7,984 nucleotides of DNA, taken from positions 1 through 7,984 of the forward strand of contig JAIXVS010000257.1 of the NCBI GenBank assembly GCA_027482795.1, in the 5' to 3' direction. Source of the DNA: Rhodobacter sp. (GTDB lineage Bacteria > Pseudomonadota > Alphaproteobacteria > Rhodobacterales > Rhodobacteraceae). Shown one piece after another: positions 1 to 5,186 of the stretch (positions are counted from its first letter, which is position 1; every line of letters starts with the position of its first letter). The translations under genes and the position numbers were made by a program. The notes beneath the pieces were generated by a model. That model ran no database searches, was not told the origin of the DNA, and saw only the letters and a program-made list of their open reading frames with translations.

Positions 1-703
1 ACGGCACATCGGCCACCGCGCCTGTTTGCGGGTTGCGCGTGCGCACGCCCGTGACGGAATTGGGGTTTTCGCTGCCCAAAACTTCGGTGACTTCGCTGTT
101 CCAGATCACCGCGATCTTGGGATGTTTGAACAAACGATCTTGCATGATCTTTTCGGCGCGCAGGCTGTCGCGCCGATGGATCAGTGTGACTTTGCTGGCG
201 AAATTGGTCAAAAACAGCGCCTCTTCCACCGCCGTATTGCCGCCCCCGATCACCACCACCTCTTTTCCGCGATAGAAAAACCCATCACAGGTGGCACAGG
301 CCGACACGCCAAATCCTTTGAACTTTTCTTCCGAAGGCAGGCCCAGCCATTTGGCCTGCGCGCCTGTCGCCAGAATAACGGCATCTGCCGTATAGGTGGT
401 GCCGCTGTCGCCGATGGCGGTGAAGGGGCGCTTTTGCAGGTCTAGCTGGGTGATGATATCGGTGATCACCTCTGCCCCCATGGCCTGAGCGTGATCTTGC
501 ATCCGCACCATCAAATCGGGGCCTTGGACATGGGTATCACCGGGCCAGTTTTCCACCTCGGTGGTGATGGTCAACTGCCCGCCGGGCTGCATGCCTTGCA
601 CCAAGATCGGGTTCAGCATGGCGCGGGCGGCATAGACCCCTGCTGTATAGCCCGCAGGGCCAGAGCCGATGATCAGAACTTTGGTGTGGCGCGTTTGGGT
701 CAT
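1..703 (-). CDS. trxB: Thioredoxin reductase, partial (C-terminus beyond left edge)
   Basis: This is an FAD-dependent cytosolic enzyme that uses NADPH to reduce thioredoxin. The 234 visible residues hold the FAD-binding glycine motif GSGPAG (residues 13-18), a conserved GGQL (41-44), the redox-active CATC disulfide (136-139) followed by DG, the NADPH-binding GGGNTA (153-158) and HRR (176-178). This order is that of the low-molecular-weight (about 320 residue) bacterial class, so roughly 85-90 residues lie outside the window. Two ATG codons are adjacent (706-704 and 703-701). I chose the second because the GGAGG at about 708-712 sits 5 nt before it and only 2 nt before the first. The gene is divergent from the Lrp-type regulator and shares a 205-bp control region with it. 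Identification is firm; only the exact start is open. Confidence 0.97.
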   Translation of the reverse strand, partial: MTQTRHTKVLIIGSGPAGYTAGVYAARAMLNPILVQGMQPGGQLTITTEVENWPGDTHVQGPDLMVRMQDHAQAMGAEVITDIITQLDLQKRPFTAIGDSGTTYTADAVILATGAQAKWLGLPSEEKFKGFGVSACATCDGFFYRGKEVVVIGGGNTAVEEALFLTNFASKVTLIHRRDSLRAEKIMQDRLFKHPKIAVIWNSEVTEVLGSENPNSVTGVRTRNPQTGAVADVP

Positions 704-731
704 CATCCCCTCCGAAAAATCCGTTGCCCCG

Positions 732-760
732 CATATATGCCGCCCAAAGCAGCGGCGAAA
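732..760 (-). promoter_or_regulatory. Possible trxB promoter
   Basis: On the minus strand TATATG (737-732) is a reasonable -10 element, lying inside the 10-bp palindrome GCATATATGC (731-740). A poor -35 candidate, TTTCGC (760-755), is 17 bp upstream. Transcription would start near 725, about 22 nt before the trxB start. The -35 is weak, so this rests mainly on the -10 and its position. Confidence 0.35.
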
Positions 761-816
761 GGGCGAAGCGGCAAATAGTCCTTTACAAATTGGCCGCGGC
801 GGTTTCGCGGCGATTT

Positions 817-868
817 TTTGCACTATTGCAAATAATTTCATCCTGTTTGCGAAATATTATTGCGCGAA
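817..868. promoter_or_regulatory. Two inverted repeats, candidate operator for the adjacent Lrp-type regulator
   Basis: Two dyad symmetries lie just upstream of the regulator. The first is TTTGCA-CTAT-TGCAAA (817-832), with perfect 6-bp arms. The second is TTTGCG (846-851) with CGCGAA (863-868), one mismatch across an A/T-rich centre. Their centres are about 32-33 bp apart, close to three helical turns, so both would face the same side of the DNA. The second repeat encloses TATTAT (855-860), a good -10 hexamer though without a clear -35. Lrp/AsnC proteins bind such phased, AT-centred dyads as multimers and often repress their own gene. The repeats are seen directly; binding by the neighbouring regulator is inferred. 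Confidence 0.5.
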
Positions 869-908
869 GCCCCCCTGCCGCCTAGATAGAGGCCCAGAGG
901 AGTGACCC

Positions 909-1412
909 ATGGCCATTGCAAATAAGTTAGACCCGATTGACCGCCAGATACTGGCTGAATTGCAGGCTGACGGGCGGATGACCAATGTTGAACTGGCCAG
1001 CCGCGTTGGCATTTCTGCGCCGCCCTGCCTGCGCCGCGTGCGCACGTTAGAGGAGGCGGGCTATATCAAGGGCTATCACGCCGATGTGGATGCGCGCGAG
1101 TTGGGCTTTGAAGTGCAGGTTTTTGCCATGGTGCGGCTGCGCTCTCAGGCGGAAGTTGACCTATCGGCGTTTGAGCAGCGCTGCCGCGAATGGCCCTTGG
1201 TGCGCGAATGCCATATGCTGAACGGCGAGATTGATTTTATTTTGAAATGCGTCGCCCCTGACCTGAGCACGTTTCAGAACTTTCTGACCGAAGGGCTGAC
1301 ATCTGCCGAAAATGTCGCATCGGTCAAGACCAGCCTTGTGATTCGCTGTGCCAAAGACCTGCCAGGCCTGCCGTTTGATGTGCTGGAAGAGCGGCTGGCG
1401 AAAAACGCCTAA
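909..1412 (+). CDS. Lrp/AsnC family transcriptional regulator
   Basis: This is a DNA-binding regulator of the feast/famine family, which usually responds to amino acids or related small molecules and works as dimers to octamers. The 167-residue product has the family length. An N-terminal winged helix-turn-helix covers about residues 8-55, including the recognition part around VGISAPPCLRRV (33-44), and the linker follows at GYIKGY (51-56). The C-terminal ligand/assembly (RAM) domain spans about 68-150 and has the typical G-x-x-D signature in GEIDFIL (106-112). AGAGGAG at 896-902 lies 6 nt before the ATG and fixes the start. It is divergent from trxB, and two phased inverted repeats upstream suggest autoregulation. 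The ligand and target genes cannot be told from sequence, so no symbol is given. Confidence 0.95.
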   Translation: MAIANKLDPIDRQILAELQADGRMTNVELASRVGISAPPCLRRVRTLEEAGYIKGYHADVDARELGFEVQVFAMVRLRSQAEVDLSAFEQRCREWPLVRECHMLNGEIDFILKCVAPDLSTFQNFLTEGLTSAENVASVKTSLVIRCAKDLPGLPFDVLEERLAKNA

Positions 1413-1545
1413 GCTAAGGGCCCAGAAACGGATCAGGACGCCCCTTATGATGCCAGAGGAGCATCGGGGCGGCCTTGACTGAGCGTCCCAAGAGGGGCCG
1501 AATGCGGCCCAACTTGCAGGTGATTTGGGTTAAACCCTTAGCGAT

Positions 1546-1803
1546 ATGATGCAGCAGGACAACTGCATGGGTGCTTTGTGGCAAAATACTGGCATTACGT
1601 CAAGCCGTGCCATGCCTTTGCCGCAATTCACAGGGCGGTGTGTGGGGCAAAAGCCCGTCTTCACCGCTGAACTCGAACTAGCACAAAATGGCAGCGAGGT
1701 GGGGCGTGCAAAGGTAGGGTTTACTCGCGCAAAAGGATATGTCGCGATGCCCGCGCAGCGAGAAGCCGCGCGGGCTGTCCTGCGCGGCTTTTATTCATTT
1801 TTA
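1546..1803 (+). ncRNA. Candidate structured non-coding RNA ending at an intrinsic terminator
   Basis: A possible -10, TATGAT (1545-1550), precedes a run of stems with no clear -35 element. The long hairpin pairs 1576-1585 with 1617-1626 (10 bp, one G-T), then a 4x4 internal loop, then TGGCA/TGCCA (1590-1594 with 1608-1612). Next is GCGGTG/CACCGC (1635-1640 with 1662-1667) holding an inner GGGC-AAAA-GCCC (1645-1656). A strong terminator ends the unit. It shows none of the hallmark sequences I know for tmRNA, RNase P RNA or SRP RNA, and I did not recognise 6S RNA or a riboswitch class. Alternatives are a long structured 3' UTR of the upstream regulator mRNA or a decayed intergenic region. The 5' end is a guess, perhaps near 1557 if TATGAT is used. 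Confidence 0.35.
1763..1803 (+). terminator. Strong rho-independent terminator (+ strand)
   Basis: AAGCCGCGC (1763-1771) pairs perfectly with GCGCGGCTT (1782-1790) around a 10-nt loop, and the following bases are T-rich (TTTTATTCATTTTT, 1789-1802). On the opposite strand the same stem is followed by CTCGC, so it is directional. The transcript it ends must come from the left: the Lrp-type gene 350 bp away or a separate RNA in between. Its 5' arm overlaps an alternative hairpin (1749-1756 with 1768-1775). Confidence 0.8.
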
Positions 1804-1825
1804 GAAAAAATGTAATTAAATCAGT

Positions 1826-1948
1826 CTATTCTGTTGCCGATGGGCGCAGTGCTGCTGGGCGCGCAGGGGCTGCCCATGGCAAGGCGGGCGCATCTTCGGC
1901 GCTTGCGGCCAAGATAACTGATTGCAGCCATCGGCGGTTGGTTTTCAT
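1826..1948 (-). CDS. Possible small basic protein of 40 residues
   Basis: A short reading frame starts MKTNRRWLQSVILAASA and ends at a TAG at 1828-1826. It has a basic, tryptophan-containing N-terminus (R5, R6, W7), a short hydrophobic stretch (about 11-17), a PW pair (24-25) and an Ala/Pro-rich tail with scattered Arg. AAGG lies 6 nt before the chosen ATG; another ATG is directly upstream but only 3 nt from the AAGG. It lies about 100 bp downstream of pgeF on the same strand. I have an impression, not verified, that Rhodobacteraceae carry short proteins with this pattern (basic N-terminus, W-L/M-x-S-V, then PW). No function can be given. A longer frame overlaps it (minus 2162-1821), but that one starts inside pgeF and lacks a ribosome site. 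At this length chance is a real alternative. Confidence 0.5.
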   Translation of the reverse strand: MKTNRRWLQSVILAASAEDAPALPWAAPARPAALRPSATE

Positions 1949-2050
1949 CATGCACCTTCATTCCATGCGGCATATCTGCCTGCGTTGCGCCCATATTACC
2001 CCGATTTGCGGCATCAGTTTGTCGCCAAGGGGGAAACATTTGGAAGGGGT

Positions 2051-2800
2051 TTAAAGGCGTATAACCGAGATCAGACGCCCATAATCTGCCTCGCGCAGGT
2101 GGGTGGTGCGGCGGTACGAATAGAATCGGTCGGGCGCGCCATAGGTGCAATGGCCGCACCATTCGGCATGGCCCACCCCTGCCGCGCGCAGGCGCGACAG
2201 TCCATAGGCAGGCAGATCGAACAGCATCCGATCGTTTGCGCCATTTGCAAAAAAGCGGCGGGTTTCGGGATCATCGTCGGTAAACCCTTCGAAAAACTCG
2301 GGGCCCACCTCATAGGCGGCTTGGGAAATGCACGGGCCGATGATGGCATGGATGTTCGCGCGCCGCGCGCCCAGCGCCTCCATCGCGTCAATCGTTGCCT
2401 CTAGCACGCCATCTTTGGCACCTTTCCAACCCGCATGGGCCGCGCCGATGACCCCTGCCGCGCTATCGGCAAACAGCACGGGTTGGCAATCGGCGGTTAA
2501 AATCCCCAAGGCAACGCCGCGCGTGGCGGTGACCATGGCATCTGCTTCGGGGCGGATGGTCAACGGGCCGCTGACGGGCAGGGCAATGGCGGAATGGGTT
2601 TGGTGCACGGTGACCAAATGGGTATCATCCACGCCCATTGCTTCGGCCACGCGCGCGCGGTTTATGGCCACCACTTCGGATTGGTCAGACGATCCATAGC
2701 CGCAATTGAGCCCTGCAAAGATACCAGACGATGCCCCGCCTTTGCGGGTGAAAAACCCATGTCTTGGGGCCAGCGCGGCAGAGGTGATGATTTCCAGCAT
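2051..2800 (-). CDS. pgeF: Peptidoglycan editing factor PgeF (YfiH/LACC1 family)
   Basis: The 249-residue product belongs to the YfiH/YlmD/LACC1 family, formerly called multicopper polyphenol oxidase or laccase domain proteins. Family members have been shown to act on purine nucleosides (phosphorylase and deaminase activities), and E. coli PgeF keeps wrong amino acids out of the peptidoglycan stem. The metal/active-site triad is intact: H69 in VHQTHS, C105 in LTADCQPVLF and H122 in AAHAGWKG. An N-terminal HGFFTRKGG (14-22) and a late GPCISQAAYEVG (155-166) are also typical, and the length is full. The start is an ATG 18 nt after the stop of the upstream methyltransferase; the ribosome site (GGGG about 5 nt upstream) is weak, which fits translation within an operon. 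The protein is predicted cytosolic, with no signal peptide seen. Confidence 0.95.
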   Translation of the reverse strand: MLEIITSAALAPRHGFFTRKGGASSGIFAGLNCGYGSSDQSEVVAINRARVAEAMGVDDTHLVTVHQTHSAIALPVSGPLTIRPEADAMVTATRGVALGILTADCQPVLFADSAAGVIGAAHAGWKGAKDGVLEATIDAMEALGARRANIHAIIGPCISQAAYEVGPEFFEGFTDDDPETRRFFANGANDRMLFDLPAYGLSRLRAAGVGHAEWCGHCTYGAPDRFYSYRRTTHLREADYGRLISVIRL

Positions 2801-2818
2801 ATATACCCCAATATCGCC

Positions 2819-3895
2819 CTAGGCCATTGCCCCGTCAAAACCCGCAAGCGGCGGCGCGCCTGCGGGGGTTAGGCCCAGCACTTTGAATAACTGGCCCATT
2901 TCTGCGGGGCTGGTCAAGCGTTGCTTTGCGGCCAGATGGGCGGCAAGGGCGGGGCCGCGCAGCGATTGGGCCAAACGGGCGGCGCGGGCCTCGATCCCCA
3001 ATGATGCCAAAAATGGGCCTTGGGCGGTGTATTGCGCCCGCAGATTGTGGGGCGCGACAGCATCGGCAAGGGTGGCAAAATCGACATGCGCGGTAAGGTC
3101 AGCCATGCCTGGGGCGTCCAAGGGGCTGGCGAATTCGTGGCTGCGCAGGGCTTGGAACGTATCGCCCACGCCGTGCCATGCGCCATAATCGACAATCAGC
3201 GCGGCCCCGCCAAAGGCGGCAATGCGCTGGGATATGGCAGTGATAATGGGGGCAGCGGCGGGGCAATATTCCACCACATCGCCGTCGCGGGTGTCATTCA
3301 GGCGGTGCTCAAGCACAGGCAGGGATATGGGGGCGGCTTTGCCAAAGGTCAGATCATCGCCCACAGCGCCCACCAACACCTCGGCCCATCCTGCCCCAGC
3401 GCGGTGAAATTGGCGAATGGGCAGGGCATCGAAAAATTCGTTGGCCAGCAGGAATAGGGGGGCACTGGGCAAATCATCGGCACTGCCGAGCCAGCGCGGA
3501 GCATAGGCGGCAAGGGTTTGCGCCTGCACGGCGCGCAGGGCGGGGGATGCCTCGACCAAGCAAATACTCGCTGCGGCATGAAACCCCGCGACCCCGCGCG
3601 TGGCGCGAAGGACATCGGCCATCAAGGTGCCGCGCCCCGGCCCCAGTTCGGCCAGCGTAAAGGCGGGCGGCGCGCCGCTGTCTAGCCAGCTTTGGGCCAA
3701 ACACAGGCCCAGCATTTCGCCAAACATCTGGCTGATTTCGGGCGCGGTGATGAAATCGCCCTGCGTGCCAAAGGGGGGGCGGGTGGTGTAATAGCCGTGC
3801 TGCGGATGCAGCAGGCACAGCGCCATGTAATCAGACAGGCGCATCGGGCCATGGGCCGCGATCTGCGCCACAATAAGGGGCTTTAGCGCGCTCAT
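2819..3895 (-). CDS. NDUFAF7/MidA-type class I SAM-dependent methyltransferase (COG1565)
   Basis: A 358-residue protein methyltransferase. Its mitochondrial homologue NDUFAF7 methylates an arginine of complex I subunit NDUFS2 during assembly; the bacterial substrate is not established, though complex I of an alphaproteobacterium is an obvious candidate. Family signatures are present: GYYTTRPPFGTQGDFITAPE (residues 34-53), the SAM-binding ELGPGRG (83-89), ANEFFDALPIRQF (151-163), IVDYG (234-238), ADLTAHVDF (265-273) and MGQLFKVL (333-340). I chose the ATG at 3895 because it overlaps the lgt stop as ATGA, a common sign of translational coupling. A start 13 codons upstream at 3934 would lie inside lgt and add residues unlike the family N-terminus. 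It is the middle gene of the lgt-to-pgeF operon. Confidence 0.94.
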   Translation of the reverse strand: MSALKPLIVAQIAAHGPMRLSDYMALCLLHPQHGYYTTRPPFGTQGDFITAPEISQMFGEMLGLCLAQSWLDSGAPPAFTLAELGPGRGTLMADVLRATRGVAGFHAAASICLVEASPALRAVQAQTLAAYAPRWLGSADDLPSAPLFLLANEFFDALPIRQFHRAGAGWAEVLVGAVGDDLTFGKAAPISLPVLEHRLNDTRDGDVVEYCPAAAPIITAISQRIAAFGGAALIVDYGAWHGVGDTFQALRSHEFASPLDAPGMADLTAHVDFATLADAVAPHNLRAQYTAQGPFLASLGIEARAARLAQSLRGPALAAHLAAKQRLTSPAEMGQLFKVLGLTPAGAPPLAGFDGAMA

Positions 3896-4782
3896 GCCGC
3901 CCGCGCGGCGGCCTTGGCGCGGGCCAAAAACCACAGCCCTGCAACCAGCATCGGCAGGCTAAGAATTTGGCCCATGGTCAGCCCATACCCGCCCAAATGC
4001 AGCGCAAGGCCAAGCGGGTTGCCTTCGGATATAAACTGCGCGTCAGGCTGGCGGAAAAATTCCACCACAAAGCGCGCAGCCCCATAGCCTGCCAAAAACA
4101 GGCCCATAACTGCGCCCGGACGTTGCAACCAGCCCTTGCGCCAGATCAGATAGGTGATCACGGCAAACAGCAGCGCGCCTTCTAACACGGCCTCGTAAAT
4201 CTGGCTGGGATGGCGCGCGCACACCTCGCCCAAAGCCTGCCCGCAGGCCTGCGCCGCATCACCTGGAAAGGCAACGCCCCATGGCACGGTTGTGGGGCGG
4301 CCCCACAACTCGGCATTGATAAAATTCGCGATCCGTACCAGAAAAATGCCAATCGGGGCAACGGCAGCCATGAGATCGCCCAAAGCTAGGGGAGAGACCT
4401 TTTCGTTGCGGGCAAACCACAGGCCCGCAACCACAACCCCCAAAAACCCGCCGTGAAAGGCCATGCCGCCCTGCCAGACATACAAAATGGACAAGGGGTT
4501 TTGGGCAAATTGGCTGGGCTGATAAAACAGCACATAGCCCATGCGCCCGCCCAAGATCACGCCAAAGATCACCCATGTCAGCAGCCGCTCTGCCGCGCCT
4601 TTTGCCATGGGGGCGGGGCCAGACCACAGCGCGGGGCGGGCCAGCATCACCTCGATCAGCTTCCAGCCCGCAAGCAGCCCTATGATATACCCCAGCGCAT
4701 ACCAGCGCAGCGCAAGCGTCACCCCGCCGATGGTCAGTGAAAACACGTCGGGCGAGATATTGGGAAAGGGAATATAGGGCAT
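3892..4782 (-). CDS. lgt: Prolipoprotein diacylglyceryl transferase
   Basis: This inner-membrane enzyme moves the diacylglyceryl group of phosphatidylglycerol onto the lipobox cysteine of prolipoproteins, the first step of lipoprotein maturation. The 296-residue product is of family length and strongly hydrophobic, with about seven membrane segments. Diagnostic sites are H110 in MAFHGGFLG, the Lgt signature R150-x-x-N153-F-x-N-x-E158-x-x-G161-R162, HPSQIYE (191-197), and R237 and E241-x-x-R244 near the C-terminus (RFVVEFFRQPD). AGGAG (4793-4789) is 6 nt before the ATG at 4782. An in-frame ATG at 4854 would add 24 residues without a ribosome site and is rejected. It is the first gene of the operon, and its TGA overlaps the ATG of the methyltransferase. 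Confidence 0.97.
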   Translation of the reverse strand: MPYIPFPNISPDVFSLTIGGVTLALRWYALGYIIGLLAGWKLIEVMLARPALWSGPAPMAKGAAERLLTWVIFGVILGGRMGYVLFYQPSQFAQNPLSILYVWQGGMAFHGGFLGVVVAGLWFARNEKVSPLALGDLMAAVAPIGIFLVRIANFINAELWGRPTTVPWGVAFPGDAAQACGQALGEVCARHPSQIYEAVLEGALLFAVITYLIWRKGWLQRPGAVMGLFLAGYGAARFVVEFFRQPDAQFISEGNPLGLALHLGGYGLTMGQILSLPMLVAGLWFLARAKAAARAA

Positions 4783-4807
4783 TGCGGGCTCCTGCCTGTT
4801 TGGCAGC

Positions 4808-4846
4808 TTTGTCGGGAATTGCGCGGCACTTGTCAACGCGCCGCGC
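4808..4846 (-). promoter_or_regulatory. Possible lgt operon promoter with a flanking inverted repeat
   Basis: TTGACA (4836-4831, minus strand) is a perfect -35 consensus. A 17-bp spacer leads to GACAAA (4813-4808), a poor -10, so transcription would start near 4800, about 20 nt before lgt. The -35 sits in the spacer of a perfect 7-bp inverted repeat, GCGCGGC (4821-4827) and GCCGCGC (4840-4846). A protein bound there would block the promoter. No operator family is recognised. Confidence 0.45.
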
Positions 4847-4848
4847 CC

Positions 4849-4878
4849 TTGCATCCGATGCCATTGCGCCCATATACC
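4849..4878 (+). promoter_or_regulatory. Possible ubiK promoter
   Basis: TTGCAT (4849-4854) and TATACC (4873-4878) are spaced by 18 bp on the + strand. Transcription would start near 4885, about 27 nt before the ubiK ATG. Both hexamers are partial matches to the housekeeping consensus. The spacing and position support the call. Confidence 0.4.
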
Positions 4879-4911
4879 ACTTCAGGCACGCAGCTTTGAA
4901 AGGGCGCACTC

Positions 4912-5160
4912 ATGCAAGGCGGGAATAAGATTTTTGACGATCTGTCCAAACTGATGACCAATGCCGTGGGCGTGGCGCAGGGTGCCAAGACCGAGGCCGA
5001 AACCGCCATGAAAGGCTTTATCGACCGTTGGATGGCCGAGCGTAATTTTGTAACGCGCGAAGAATTCGACGCGGTGCGCGCCATGGCGCAAAAGGCCCGC
5101 GAAGAAAATGCCGCGCTGGCCGCGCGGATCGACGCGCTTGAGGCCAAGAAAAAGGGTTAA
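4912..5160 (+). CDS. ubiK: UbiK-type accessory factor (BMFP domain, YqiC family)
   Basis: An 82-residue protein of the membrane-fusogenic BMFP/DUF526 family. In E. coli and Salmonella UbiK (YqiC) assists aerobic ubiquinone synthesis together with UbiJ, and the family forms trimers with membrane-active helices. The N-terminal half (about residues 5-45) is an amphipathic helix region ending at WMAERNFVTREEFDAV (40-55), the typical family core. The C-terminal half (about 48-80) is a Lys/Glu/Ala-rich coiled coil ending in a basic KKKG. Length matches the family. AAAGGG (4899-4904) lies 7 nt before the ATG. It is divergent from lgt and converges on the kinase gene with a 15-bp gap. A direct role in ubiquinone synthesis here is inferred from homologues. 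Confidence 0.88.
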   Translation: MQGGNKIFDDLSKLMTNAVGVAQGAKTEAETAMKGFIDRWMAERNFVTREEFDAVRAMAQKAREENAALAARIDALEAKKKG

Positions 5161-5166
5161 GGCATT

Positions 5167-5186
5167 GGGCCGCCGCTAGGCCGCCC
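5167..5186. terminator. Possible two-way terminator between ubiK and the kinase gene
   Basis: GGGCCGCC (5167-5174) and GGCCGCCC (5179-5186) form a stem with one mismatch around the loop GCTA. The stem overlaps the TAG of the kinase (5178-5176) and starts 7 nt after the ubiK stop. Neither side has a clean T-run: TTACCTTAG follows on the + strand, and AATGCCTTAACCCTTTTT on the minus strand. Serving two convergent genes is plausible but the tail is weak. Confidence 0.4.

Larger units (their letters stand above)
1413..1825. other. Hairpin-rich stretch without a convincing protein gene
   Basis: About 410 bp separate the Lrp-type regulator from the next likely gene. No frame has both a ribosome binding site and a recognisable product. 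Inverted repeats, read on the + strand, include: CGCCCC (1439-1444) with GGGGCG (1466-1471), enclosing GATGC/GCATC with a 4-nt TTAT bulge; GGGCCG-AATG-CGGCCC (1495-1510); ATGCAG/CTGCAT (1549-1568); a long hairpin at 1576-1626; a two-part hairpin at 1634-1668; and a terminator at 1763-1803. The first two lack a T-run, so they are poor intrinsic terminators for the regulator. They could still act as 3'-end stabilising structures on its transcript. Confidence 0.6.

Noticed and set aside
26..445. 139-residue + strand frame at the left edge
   Set aside because: It is antisense to trxB, whose FAD, CATC and NADPH motifs are all intact on the minus strand.
1439..1510. Hairpins just after the Lrp-type gene as its terminator
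   Set aside because: The stems at 1439-1471 and 1495-1510 are sound, but neither is followed by a T-run, so they were not called as intrinsic terminators.
1546..1815. 89-residue + strand frame in the lrp-pgeF gap
   Set aside because: There is no ribosome site before its ATG, no recognisable product and mixed codon use. Its 3' end runs through the strong terminator stem and T-run, which a real gene would avoid.
1821..2162. 113-residue minus strand frame overlapping the end of pgeF
   Set aside because: Its first 37 or so codons are a shadow of pgeF in another frame, no ribosome site fits, and the better supported 40-residue frame uses the same bases.
4259..4909. 216-residue minus strand frame over lgt
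   Set aside because: It is an out-of-frame shadow of lgt rich in Arg/Cys, while the lgt frame holds every family signature.
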